A stretch of 64,000 nt of DNA from Salminus brasiliensis (lineage: Eukaryota > Chordata > Actinopteri > Characiformes > Bryconidae): NCBI RefSeq assembly GCF_030463535.1, contig NC_132888.1, positions 10,120,081 to 10,184,080 of the forward strand, given 5' to 3'. This document shows positions 1 to 12,500 of the stretch, piece after piece. A program made the position numbers and the translations under genes. The notes under the pieces are model-generated. The model searched no databases and was not told the DNA's origin. It was given only the letters and a program-made list of their open reading frames with translations. Numbering within the stretch: the first letter of the stretch is position 1; each line of letters starts with the position of its first letter.

Positions 1-46
1 GTACTCTTGAAAGTCCAAAAATGGAAATGTACATAGTAGTTTCTGA

Positions 47-48
<2 letters not shown>

Positions 49-122
<74 letters not shown>
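49..122. repeat. (TA)n microsatellite
   Basis: An uninterrupted TA dinucleotide tract. An open frame running through it encodes only alternating Ile-Tyr and is an artefact. Confidence 0.95.
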
Positions 123-123
<1 letters not shown>

Positions 124-124
<1 letters not shown>

Positions 125-881
125 TATTTCAATATCTATATATCATAAATATGTAGGCTACATATATAGATGGAAAACAAATGTGTGTATACAGATTGGA
201 TGTGGTCTCTCATTTTTTGGCATTAACACAAAAAGAGCAGTATGTAAAACATGACCTAAGCAACAAAAGAAAAGGTGGGCATTTCTGCCTGTGGTTATAC
301 TGTCTTGAACACGTACGTGTTTAACAACTAAATCTGACTTAAATATGTGAAATATGGCCCACTTTTGGGCCACACTGACATTGCTATCTGAGTTATGACC
401 TTCAGGGGAAATATATCTTTTTAATACATTTATTTCAACCACAAATATGATTGATTTCACATAATTCATGTATGTTAGTTGCCTATAAATAAAAAATATA
501 TATATATATTTTCCAAATGGAAACGTTAATTTGTGACTATGTGCACACAGACAATCAATTAATGAAAGAATTGTTTGAAGTACAAAATCTTTCCACCCTT
601 TATCTCTTTAATTTGGCCTTCTTAGGATTAAAAGACATGTAGTCAACCATGTGAGGGGTCTATTTACCTATTCACTAATTAATTTGCCATCCTATTTTTT
701 CAAAATGTGACATTTAGTGAACATACTGTAAAGTGTATGCAGTAACGTAGAAAAACAGGTGGAGCTCTCTTCATGATTTTCCATGACATAAAATAAGCTT
801 TGAAAATCTGATATTTTTAGAATGAGAATTATTCTAGTGTTTTCAAAGAACATTTCTAACCACAATTTCTGACCCATGAAT

Positions 882-941
<60 letters not shown>

Positions 942-974
942 AAATACGCACACATGCATACAGAAAAAGTTAAG
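124..974. other. Intergenic DNA upstream of gene 1
   Basis: No exon or transposon is recognisable here. The stretch is AT-rich and contains an (AC)n microsatellite at 883-939, about 35-130 bp upstream of the conserved 5' block of gene 1. Confidence 0.6.
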
Positions 975-1072
975 GGACGGACTTTTATTTGCACCTCCCT
1001 TGACCTGAAGAGGTCATGATTGAGTGTGGAACAGAAAACAGGTTCAGTTTTTCTGCACGGTGACGGCACCAC
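975..1072 (+). promoter_or_regulatory. Gene 1 promoter-proximal block and non-coding first exon
   Basis: A GTAAGT splice donor follows base 1072. The sequence before it contains a core around 990-1016 (TTTGCACCTCCC then CTGAAGAGGTCA) that recurs just upstream of genes 3 and 4, and more loosely gene 2, each time followed by a consensus donor. I read it as the proximal promoter plus a non-coding first exon that splices to the 5' UTR part of the signal exon (acceptor before 6538). The core holds TGACCT (1001-1006) and AGGTCA (1011-1016), an everted nuclear-receptor half-site pair with four-base spacing. The transcription start cannot be placed from sequence, and no clear TATA box is seen. Confidence 0.5.
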
Positions 1073-1283
1073 GTAAGTCTATCATATTTTTATTCATTTA
1101 TCATTATTTTTTCTCCACTAAATTATAAATATGTGCCATATGTGTACCTATGTACTTTATTTGCAATAGTATATGTACTATTGTGCAAAGTGAAGTGTCG
1201 AGTATTGTGGTCTCCATACTGACTTTTGTTTTTAGACTTTTGTTTTTTGGATCCTAGTCTCTACAAACTAGCTAAGGGTATTT

Positions 1284-1365
1284 TCTGAGTGAACAGTGAA
1301 GCACTTTTGTAAGTCGCTCTGGATAACAGTGTTTTCTAAATGCCTTAAATGTAAATGTATATGTT
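1284..1365 (+). repeat. SINE/L2-type 3' tail fragment
   Basis: It contains GTAAGTCGCTCTGGATAA followed by a TAAATG-rich end, the typical 3' tail shared by fish V-SINEs and L2-like LINEs. No tRNA-like head is present, so this is a truncated copy inside the long first intron of gene 1. Confidence 0.6.
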
Positions 1366-1463
1366 ATAATCTTTATAATAATCTCTATTATAATCTTTCA
1401 AATAATAATAATTAGAATTACACAGATAACATGAAGGTCTATAAAATATTCTAGTTGTATATC

Positions 1464-1464
1464 C

Positions 1465-1528
<64 letters not shown>
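1464..1528. repeat. (CT)n(AT)n compound microsatellite
   Basis: A CT tract to about 1490 runs directly into an AT tract to 1528. Confidence 0.95.
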
Positions 1529-1533
<5 letters not shown>

Positions 1534-2100
1534 TTAAATTAAATTATGACAATGAAAAGTGTAGTGCCATCCTAAAGAAAAGTCTGGAATGTACTGAGAA
1601 TATACCTTTAACATACCATGTGAAAATTTTGTAAATTACTGTGTTTCAACTTCATGCTGCTTACAGATCTACTGTTAACACAAACATACAGTACAATGCA
1701 CATGAAGTATAATAATTTTAGCTAAGAGCAGGTGCTTTCGCTGCCGCTGAACGTGTTTATTCATGTAAACCAAGCCATTCCCCAGCATTTAGCCTGTTCT
1801 ATATTTAAAGTTCCTGTATTTCTTGTAGATTTGCATTGTTCTGGATGAAGACATGAAGCATAAGAAAAAAAAAAACAATAGCTTACACTCTATGATTTGG
1901 GACTGTTTAAAACTAAATTAATATACCAGTTCTAATGATGTGTGTTATCCTCCTCCTCCCTCCTTGGTCAAATTTGACTGTTTTTTTGTTTGTACTGTGG
2001 ATCATAAATATATGAGCATTTTTTCTCATTTTTAATTTTTTATTTTATTTGATTCTGTTTGGCTAGGGAAGTGGATGCTAAAGTTTAAAGTTAGAATTTT

Positions 2101-2145
2101 TTTTCTATTCTATTCTATTCTATTCTATTCTATTCTATTCTATTC
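2101..2145. repeat. (TTCTA)n pentanucleotide repeat
   Basis: About nine tandem copies of a TATTC unit, within intron 1 of gene 1. Confidence 0.95.
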
Positions 2146-2529
2146 ACATTATATTCACATAACTCTGTTCACACATTCACTTACTAAGTTACTTTTATAA
2201 ATTTTACCATCTTGGGGTTATTAACCAGAACCTGGTTTAGTTCTTCGTGAATGTTTTTTGGCAACTCTGAGCTTTAAATACAGGTTTCTTAAAGCTTTGC
2301 TATATTTCATCACCAGCTTTTAGCAGACATCATCTGGTTTAGCCATTTAAAGACCAATTTAATTGTATTTTTAGGATCAGGATACAAAGCATGTCTAACA
2401 CCATTTAGAGACACTCGCAGACTGAAAGTTATTGGGGATAAATGTGCTTTTCCTTTCACTCTCCTTTTAAACAGTGCCAAGTAACCAAGCAAATACATTG
2501 TAAAGGTCTGGGCAGTATACAATTCTGAG

Positions 2530-2722
2530 CCAAGAACTGTACTATAGATGTACTAGATGTCCAAATGTTTGTGGACAGATGTGCAAATGCACACAGACAC
2601 AGCTTGTCTAGTCCCTGTAAAGAAGTATTACCAGTAGAATATGACTCTCTAGAGCAGATAAAGACAAACATTTTCGCACCATGTCTAATGCCAGGTGTGG
2701 GCAAGAGGTGTATAAAGCACAA
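2530..2722 (+). repeat. Dispersed repeat R1, copy 1
   Basis: It has the recognisable string GTCCAAATGTTTGTGGACA and later AATGCCAGGTGTGGGCAAGA. The same family appears reversed at 5530-5795 and 22425-22805, forward at 23285-23490, as a short piece at about 9985-10065 and as a fragment at about 19104-19225. It behaves like a non-autonomous DNA transposon. I cannot name the superfamily. Confidence 0.55.
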
Positions 2723-2753
2723 AATCTATATTTATATCTAATCTATCTAATAT

Positions 2754-3549
2754 ACAGGGTGGGCCATTTATATATATATACCTAAATAAAATGGGAATGG
2801 TTGGTGATATTAACTTCCTGTTTGTGGCACATTAGTATATGGGAGGGGGAAAACTTTTCAAGATGGGTGCTGACCATGGCGGCCATTTTAAAGTTGGCCA
2901 TTTTGGATCCAACTTTAGTTTTTTTTAATGGGAAGAGGGTCATATGACACATCAAACTTATTGAGAATTTCACAAGAAAAACAATGGTGTGCTTGGTTTT
3001 AACTTTATTTTTTCATGAGTTATTTACAAGTTTCTGACCACTAAAATGTGTTTAAAGTGCTGCCCATTGTGTTGGATTGTCAATGCAATTCTCTTCTCCC
3101 ACTCTTCCCACACTGATAGCAACACAGCAGAAGAAATGCTAGCACAGGCTTCCAGTATCCGTAGTTTCAGGTGCTGCACATCTCGTATCTTCACAGCATA
3201 GACAATTGCCTTTAGATGACCCCAAAGATAAAAGTCTAAGGGCGTCAGATCGGGAGACCTTGGGGGCCATTCAACTGGCCAACGACGACCAGGAAACTGT
3301 TCATCTAGGAATGCTCGGATCTTGCTGGAAAAACTCAGGGAATGTGCCAGCTTCAGTGCATAAAGAGGGAAACACATCATCATGTAACAATTTCAAATAT
3401 CCAGTAGCCTTGAGGTTTCCATTGATGAAGAATGGTCCCACTATCTGAAGGCAATTGTCTATGCTGTGAAGATACGAGATGTGCAGCACCTGAAACTACG
3501 GATACTGGAAGCCTGTGTTAGCATTTCTTCTGTGGTGTTGCTATCAGTG
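2754..3549 (-). mobile_element. Degenerate Tc1/mariner-superfamily transposon with inverted duplicate end
   Basis: It begins with the terminal motif CAGGGTGGGCCATTTATA. The minus strand encodes a transposase C-terminal part at 3024-3383 with the signature WPPRSPDLTPLDFYLWGHLK, which contains the last catalytic acidic residue of the DDE/D triad. The upstream half of the transposase is missing. From 3447 to 3549 the sequence is the reverse complement of 3112-3214, so the far end is a fold-back copy of the element's own transposase region rather than a normal terminal repeat. Inactive. Confidence 0.7.
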
Positions 3550-4270
3550 TGTTGCTATAGTGTCCTAGATAGTTGCTATGGAGTCTCAGGTGATTGCTTA
3601 TGTGTTGTAGTTAAGTAGTTGCAGTGGTCCCCTATATGGTTGGTTGGGTGTCACCCAATACAGTGTATTTGTATTATCTGCCCACAAGAAGGGTGCAGTT
3701 TACAAAATTGCACCCTATTTATTTCTATGGTGAAAACATCTGGAATCCAGAATCTCACAATCTGATTAGACAATCTGAAGATGGAAGTGTCAATAAAACT
3801 GCAGAAAGAGTTGTTCTTCTTAAAATAGCCTTGTCTTGAAGACCTCCTCCTGTTTCCAACCTGGATTCACTTCCATCCATACAACAAATGCGCTGTATGC
3901 CCATGCATGTGGGGGAGTGAGAGAGGAACAGCACCCAGTTTTACCCAGACTTATTTTAGTCTTTCCCATTCACCCTGGAATGGCCGGTTATGTTTTAGCG
4001 AAAACACTGAAAGTACAAAAGTTAAATAAGACACAAAATGTCATGAAAATCATCAGACTTTTTACATGGTTAATGTGGTCAGATTCTGTGTGTGATGAAC
4101 CTGGCTGTAAAATTTATATGCCCCTGAAGGCCTTCACTGACCTTCAGCTAGTCTCTGCAGGGTTGTAGACCACCAGGGTCAAGATCGGACACCCTGTTAT
4201 AGAAATATCATGTTTGGCTCCCTAAAAAATCTTTTGGTGGTTCAGGGGTTCTTTAAAAGCTCCATATTTT

Positions 4271-4490
4271 AGTGGTTGGTGTGGCGCAACAGATAACACC
4301 ACTACCTGCCACTGGGTTACAACACCATGTGGGAGACCAGGATTCGATTCCCGGTCTGGGTGACTATGCTGCGCTACACCAATAAGAGTCCTTAGGCAAG
4401 ACTCCTAACGCTACATTGGCCCACCTCTGTAATACGGGTAACCTTGTAAGTCGCTCTGGATAAGAGCGTCTGATAAATGTAAATATTTTG
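4271..4490 (+). mobile_element. tRNA-derived V-SINE-like element
   Basis: The head resembles a tRNA gene, with an A-box-like TGGCGCAACAG and a B-box-like GGATTCGATTCCC. The 3' tail is GTAAGTCGCTCTGGATAAGA followed by TAAATGTAAA, shared with L2-like LINEs, which presumably supply the retrotransposition machinery. It is a nearly full-length copy inside intron 1 of gene 1, not a functional tRNA gene. Confidence 0.7.
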
Positions 4491-4739
4491 TGTACCAACT
4501 AAGGCCTAGAAACCTTTATTTGTTGGACAGCTGAAACAAATCTTCATCTTAAATGTCTCATTGCCATAGTGGTGTGGAGACAAACCAAAGGAAGTTTAAA
4601 AAAAGATGCTTCCAGGAAGGATGGGTTCTTTTAAGACTTCCCCTGGTTTCGCCCTGTGTGCATTTCTGTCTATACCACACTCCAGCTCCCCCACTCAAGA
4701 ATCAAGTTTATAATTAGGTCTATAGCTAACATAAACAAA

Positions 4740-5165
4740 TGTGTAAAGTATAAAGTCATAAATAAAAGTCATGATCAGAGGTTTACATACGCTCATTATG
4801 GCCATGAATTCCATGGCAGTATTAGGCTATCGGTGAGTTCTTTGAACTGTTTTTATTTATGGCAGAGTTATGATACAGCTTTAATAATAATAATAGAAAA
4901 GAGAATCAACCCAAGGTCAAAAACATACATATAGCACATGCAACATTTGGTTAAGTTTATCTTACAAGTTACTTCATAGCCGTCAACAAGCTTCTAGCAG
5001 AAATCTGGTTGGATATTTGAACATCATCATTGTAGAATTGGTAGAGGTCAGTTAAATGTTGGTTTCCTGGCACAGACCTGATTCTAAAGGACATTCCAAA
5101 TATTTTTGATAGAGTGGAAGTCAGGACTTTAGCAAGGCCCTTAACCCCCTTTGCTCACTTCACAA
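4740..5165 (-). mobile_element. Tc1-like transposon fragment
   Basis: The left edge has an AGGTTTACATACGCTC-type terminal sequence. The interior (about 5000-5150) carries the minus-strand Tc1 stretch with ATCTGGTTGGATATTTGA and GGTTTCCTGGCACAGACC. A related fragment occurs at about 51470-51610. No intact transposase frame remains. Confidence 0.5.
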
Positions 5166-5529
5166 TGATGTGTGTTTTTACAGTACCAGTTCTGCTGTGA
5201 GATGGACTGACATGTAAATGCAGTCTTGAAAATAGTTTTAAACAATGTAAAAAATTGTTTTTACCTGTAAGGACACAATTAAAGTTAAAAAGTACAGTAT
5301 AAAGTAACAGGGGTTATTGTTTTTAGTAAAACTATTGAAATGCTGGGTAGAAGAACATATGTTTGGTTCCTGACCTTCTCAGTGAAGTTTTTTAAAAATA
5401 TATTTACATTTGTGGATATTTGATCTTCATTATGAGATGGAGGTAATACAACTAATATAACAAAATTTGGACTGAACCTGGACCCGAAGGAGGCCTGACC
5501 TGGGTTGGCAGTTAGTTCGCTTGTATAGT

Positions 5530-5795
5530 GGTTTGTATTGCATTGCTTTGAACACAGTTCCACTGATACACAGCTCAACGGTGAGGGAGCTTTATACCCC
5601 TCTAGCCTACATATGGCATTAGGCATGGTACCAATAGGGTCATGTTTATGTACTCCAGAGAGTCCTATTCTGTTGGCAGTACTAGGAGTAGACAAGCTGT
5701 GTGTGCCCATTTGCACATTTGTATTGGCAAAGGGTGCAACTGAAAGTAGTTTAATGCTTTTATTTGGGGTGTCCACAAACATTTGGCATGTGTGT
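5530..5795 (-). repeat. Dispersed repeat R1, copy 2
   Basis: The sequence matches 22560-22805 in the same orientation and 2530-2722 in the opposite one; the landmark is TTTATACCCCTCTAGCC. Open frames on both strands here are incidental. Confidence 0.55.
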
Positions 5796-6560
5796 GTGCT
5801 GTGTGTGTAAATGTGCAAAGTAAATCAGTAAAAAGGAAAATAAGTAAAACGTAATTATTTTTAAAATGTATTTAAATGTGATTGTTGTTGTTATATGACT
5901 CAAGTTCTATTATTTAAGTAATAAGTATATATATATTCCAATAAACTATGAAAGAGCTTATTTATTGCAGTGGCCAAAACACAGCAGTTATTTAAGTCAT
6001 TAAAAAGAATATGAAGGTAAACATGAGAGGCTAAAGTTTTAGAGATATTGCATACAACCCAAAAACTTCCCAAATACTGTCAGGAATCACAAAACCCTTC
6101 ACATGGGAAGCCAAATCAGCCAGCTCTCAGTAAAATCCATGATGGATTGGGGACGTTTTTTATTATTTTATTATAGGGCATTATTTTAAATACTCAGTAG
6201 TGTTGCTGATTATAAAACAAAAGGATTAATAAAAAGCACTGTGTGAAATTTCTAAATATCAGTGGCAGTATTTTTTTGCTTTTGCTGGGATTTACTATTC
6301 CTTAAAGATGCGAGCTATCTGCCATAAACCCCATAGGGTTAAAACACAACACTGGCATGTTAAGTAAGTTTTGACACTCACCTGTGATTTTACTGCATAA
6401 AAACTTATACTTTTATAGTTCTGAAGCACTGACATAGTATATTTCTATGTTCATATATTTTCTGATTATCTTACTGTATTTTTAACTATGGTTGACATTT
6501 CTATATTTGTCACATATCTGCAGATTATTTTCAGCAGTCTAACAAGTGTGCTATTCCAGC

Positions 6561-9500
6561 ATGGGGACACAGGCAAGATTCCTGTTCTGCTGGCTTTGCC
6601 TTCAGGGTACACATCTAACATTTTATTCACTGATAGTGTATTAATTTAAACAGTGTTACACTGCTGTTTTTAACACTACACTACTAATCTGTTTTATTTC
6701 AGTGATCTTTGCCACTGTGTTTTCTGAAGATTGGGAGGTAGAAGTTGTGCCCAAAATCGACGCGCTGGTCTCATCTTGTGTTGTGCTACCCTGCACGTTC
6801 AAGTACCCTGGTGAACAACTCCCATACTCACGTTTGAGGGGAATCTGGCACAAAAAGGAAATGCATGACATCATCTATCATGAAGATAAAACACTAATTG
6901 TGGACAGCTTCAAAGGTCGCACAAAACTACTTGGCGATTTGGGTCAGAAAAACTGCACTTTAGAGATTGACAAAGTGAAAGACCACGACAATGGCCCATT
7001 CTGCTTCAGGGCTGAAATTCCAAACTATAACAAGTTTTCCTTTGTGAAAAATTGTGTGAGCCTTTCCATGAAACGTAAGTACAGCTGTGTATGTATACAA
7101 GACCTGCCTGATGTTTTAACCCAGATGAGATGCTCTAACCCAGTTGCTCCTGGGTCATATTCTCACGCTTTCCCATTTGACCTACTTTTAACACCTCACC
7201 ATGAAATATATATATATATTTTATGGTGAGGTGTTAAAAGTAGGACAAATGGGAAAGCGTGAGAATAAACTGACAGCATAGTAGCCACAGGCACTGGAAA
7301 TAGGCTAAAATCTTTAAATGGCACAGAAGAGTCTGAAACTAGTGGCTATAGCTATAAACTCAATTTAACAGCTGGAAAATGGTAAGGATTTTTGCTGAAC
7401 ATGAATGCAGTTTGAAAATCGCAGTGGGGTGGGCTATATTTGGGTTTATTAAATGTACTATAGCTACAAAAAAGCTTTGGCACTTTAACTGCAGAAAGAA
7501 AATGAGCATGAGTGAAAATTGCCCTTGGTAATTGCTGGCAACCTAAAGGCATACTGGCACCTCCAGTCAGAGACAGAGCAGAAGTATGACACATACTGTA
7601 CAAAGGCATCAGACTGACTGCAATCTTAAGACCACATCCTGACACTATACTTGAAGGCAGCCATGCGTGTAATGCATGTGGTACCACAGAAAAAAATATA
7701 GCATTTATTCATTTGAAGAATTGTATTTTTACAGATATGTCCTTTTTAAATAACATGCATTTGTCACTTAATCGCTCTGCTCCAGGGGTGTTATAGAATG
7801 TGATCTGTGATGTGTAATCTACCCCCCAGCTCTTTAAGCTGAAAAATGCATAGAAAACAGTACAGTATAAAGTATAATTACAATGACTTATAACATTATG
7901 TTTACAATTTCATAAACACAACAAAACTACAAATTGATTAAGGAAAACCTAGTGAATTGTTAAATATTTTCACACACAATTCCTGCTCCTAGGCTAATGC
8001 CTCCCCGAAATCAAACATCATTGGATTAGGACATGAGGCCTAAAACAATTTTTGTTTTTTTTGTCCCTCTAAGTTTAACTCAGGGCAAGGCCTTTATCAC
8101 ACCAAGTTTAAATTTTTCACAGATGCGATTTTTAACATGGTGGAACCTGCCCACTGTTTTTTTGTGGACATTGACAGACTAGAAACTTGAAACCAGAAAA
8201 TGACTACATAAAGTGTCTCACCGTCATTTTCCACCTCTCACTTATGCTCCGCCACAGATTTTCTTTAACCTCCACATTTGTATGGTCAGCTTTTGTTTTT
8301 TGTATGAACAAGATGCGCTGTTCTGCTGTCATCTTGATGATCATTTGTTTGGTCTGCTACTACGACAATAGAGCTCTAATTGGTCAGTTAGGGACTTGGT
8401 GTAAAGAACATCATTAATACACATGTGTTCGTTTTCAAAATTTGATGCCTTTGACATTTTTTCTGCCTTTAGTGAGCATGGACACATCCACCACAGAAGA
8501 TTCTCAATGATGACTAGAATTTTCCATATTCCTCTTTTCAGTACATGTTTAAGGCATAATAGTTCAAATCACAGCACAGTTTGGATCTCACGGATCAGTA
8601 AAAAATTTGGACTAACCAAGATTTCTTTTCATGTATTTTGAACAATAGTCACAGTTTGTTCCACTTAGTGACGTATCATCCCCAGTGCTGTCGTTGGCAC
8701 AGTCTGTAGTGTATAAACATTAGCATGTGTCCGCACAGATAGCTTTCAAATGTCCAACAATGCTGACACACCAACTCCATCTAATCCAGCATGATTTCAT
8801 TAAATTGAGTTTAAATGAGATGTAAAAGAATTTCAGAATTTCAGTGAAAGACTTTTTTTGAAATCATTTCACTGAAAACAGAAAAGTAAGTAACAAAGCA
8901 TATGATCCATTCAATCTGTGAGGTGAGGAGAGTGAGAGAGAATGAGAGAGTGACAGGGAGGAATGGTTGGGAGAGACAACAGGACTACAGTTATCACAGC
9001 AATACTTGTAAATCCACTACAGTTCCCACGTTACTATGCAAATCCATTCCAAACATTTGGTTCCACATGAAAGGCGAATATACCTTTGTCCATAGTTTAC
9101 TGCATACCATGTATTCTCAGTGCCCCAAACTGTGACATCTGTATGATGAATACATCGAATACACGTGTCATTGGAGCCCTAGATAACACAGATATAGCTC
9201 TTTCACTGCTAATAATGGCCGTCCTTTTGTTGTTGCTGTATAGTGAAGCCAGCGACTCCAACACTGGAACAAAGGGAAGTCTTGGAAGATGGAGTTCCTA
9301 CCACGTTCAAGTGTTTTATCCGACACACCTGTCCGTCCCACCCCCCTACCATCACCTGGAGCCGTGGTCACAAAGATGCTATTATGAAAAACAGGGACAT
9401 TGGCCATGCAACATGGGAAATGGAGTCCTTGCTGACATTTACCCCAACAGAAGACGATGATCACACTTACCTCAACTGCACTGCCAGTTTCCACGGTAGC

Positions 9501-12500
9501 GAAAGCTCTACAGGTCATATACGGCTATATGTGAAACGTAAGTGAAGCTAGGCTCCTAGTCTACCACAGTCACCTTTATGTTACTTGCTAAGGATCACAA
9601 TAAGCCACACACACATAAAAGGACATTGCTCTGAATGTTCTTAAATTAGGTAAAACAGGCTTGTTTATCACGTATGAGATGATTGTAAATACTAAAAATA
9701 CTGACCTTTTCCTACCACAAAGTAAGGAATCAGTGGAAATCAGATATTTTAGGCTATTAAGGCAGGACATGAATGTCCCTCAAAATCAATTTAGTCTCAA
9801 AAAGAAGTCAAATAAGATGCACTTAGTGTGATTTTTATGGTTTAACTGTATGATATATATTAGAGTATATTACATCCTGTATATATAACACATTGTTGCC
9901 ACATATTGAACTATATGTAGTATATATGCCAACTTATGCCATTTAGCCATTTTTAAATATGGGACACACATTTCTGCTATATCCACTATACGTCCAAATG
10001 CTTGTGGACACTTCTTCTAATGAGTGCACCAATGCCTAATGCCAGGCTTATACAAACATATAATTATGTAATATATGCCCAAACCTTGCAGATATTACCA
10101 TATTACCAGATTTCCTTATGAGTAGCTTCTACTATGACAAAAGTCTTAAGCTCAATTCCTTGTCTAGGCAAGCACATCACATAAGAATCCTTGTGAAAGC
10201 CTTGTGAAAAGCTACATTCCTTGTGAAAAGCTAAATTCACCTACCTGTATAACATGATTGCCATCATGCAAAGACTTTGTATCCCCATTTTTGCCAAATC
10301 GGGACATTGTTTATTATATTGGGTTAAAGTAGAGCACTGACTTCCACTGAAAATAAAAAAGATTGAGAAGATTTTCTCTCTGCTGTAAAGTGGAGATACA
10401 AGGTTTTTGTGTGACAGCAACGAAATGTTGGTCTGGGTAAGAGCCTCAGTCAAATGCTTTGAATATAAATGTCATGTCAAAACTTACTTTTACTATCAAC
10501 AACAACAGTGAATCCACCAGATAGCACTTAATAAGTACCACCTTACCCCTTAACACTCCAAGGCTTCTTACACACTGAGGTGTATTACAATAACTACAGG
10601 GACTTCTGTAGAAACTGGTGGGGCTCTTCTCTGGTAATAGAAGATTGGCCCGGCAGGCCATAGAATTCAGTATAACTTTGTTTATTTTCAGGCAAAGCCA
10701 ATATCTTACACGTCATCATTCCAGTGGTGGCTGTGCTTGGAACTGCCATTTTATTCGGAGGAGTGTGTTTCTTCATGACCAAGAAATATAAGTGAGTAAG
10801 AATAAACCAGAAAACATGAATAAACAAACAGACCTGACATTGTTTGTTGCTGTAAGAAATAGCACTTATTTAATGTACTGATGTGCAGATTTTCTGTTGC
10901 ATTCAATGTCTGTTTGTGTCAGTATCAACACTTTATCATTCTTTGTGGTTTTATTTGCTTTTATTTACATACACTAAAACTGCCCTTAGGCAGCAGATTC
11001 AGGAGCTTCAGAGCAGAGATTCAAATGGGTAAGTAAGAATTTCAAAATTAAACTGTTAAGTGTTATATATATTGCCTGAAGGTCAGGCCTGGACACACTA
11101 CACTGGATTTTTAACAGAAAGCAGAAAAAGTGTAATACAGTATTTCATTTTAGGGATTTTGTTGCCACTTTACCCCAGTTAATGTCTATAGACACTACTT
11201 TCCCCTCATAATCATTGATTATATTGTTGAAATTTGGAACATCAAAATGAATGAACTATTTTTCCAAAAAAAATACAATTGACCTAAACCCAGTCTTAAC
11301 ATTCTGCATATTCCCCTTGTTTGAAGGCTAAAATTTAACCCAAAGGCAATCTCTTTGCCCTAGTGGTCATGGAAGTATGAACAAAGACTATATTTTGCAA
11401 TCTCTAATGTTGGGGTCACTCTAAGAAAAGCCATTAAATAGTAAACGAAAAATGTCTATTAGTTTTATTCTGCTGTTAAACTTAGTGGTGGTTAATTTTT
11501 GACTCTTAAGACAACACCAGGGTCAGATAACCAGACAGAAGAAGACAAGATAAACAAGCTTACAGGGCATGCAAATGAGAGTCTAATTTAGATTGCAAAG
11601 GGGAAGTTGACTTCTTTAGACAGTAGAATGTATTTCTCATTTTCAGACACTGTTCTCAAGACCCTAAGTCATTCTATTTTCTCACCCCTCTTTTATAGCT
11701 ATGTGATGTGACTTCTGGTTTCAAGAGTTCTTCTAAAAGCAATGGGCTGCTCTTATATATAACATGCATTCAATTATTATTCAACCTTCACTTATTTTCA
11801 CTTCACTTATTTTAATGCCAAAGGTGGTGAAAGTCAATGCAGCCATGCCTAGTGGCAAAAAGACTGACTGAGTGGCAGCATTAGCATTCAGTGTAATTGA
11901 CTATACAAATAGATTCAGCAAGAATACGAATCCTATACTTTTATAGGATACTGCCGGAAGCTCAAGAAAAAAGAAACTAATAGACGTGCTGCAATTCGCA
12001 GTAACAACTAGAATCCAGGCACCAAAATATGTGGGAGCTCACTGAGTGGTGAAGTCATGCTCAGAAAACAAGCGGAAGATAATTTAAGAAATTTAGTGGC
12101 ATGCTAAGTTTGATTAAAAGGGAGAGCAAGCAAACCTGCATGAATCTGTCTACTACATGTGCTGAGTAACATCACTGAGCAGATGTTATTTGGGTAGTGA
12201 CAGTGACATGGTAGTGGCATGTTTGTGTTTATTGCTCTGGTAAATGTGTGTCAAGCATGGCGGCATTGTTGGGGTTTCTAAATAATGTACTGGCCTCTTT
12301 GTTAGACACATGTGTAGGTGTAGAGCTACATCTTTTTCCATCAGCATATTGTGTCAGTCATCTACTTACTCTTCACAAGTGGTCGGTTTCTGACCACAGG
12401 ACCACTGCTGACCTTACAGTTTGGTTAGTGGTTTGTTCTAAACCTCTAAAGTGTTTTATGTTTTTCTTTCTGACATAAGTAAGCTACACTATTGTGAGCA

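Noticed and set aside
21-254. Open frame with long Ile-Tyr run
   Set aside because: Translation of a TA microsatellite.
4271-4345. tRNA gene
   Set aside because: Head of a SINE with the L2-type tail; the cloverleaf is imperfect.
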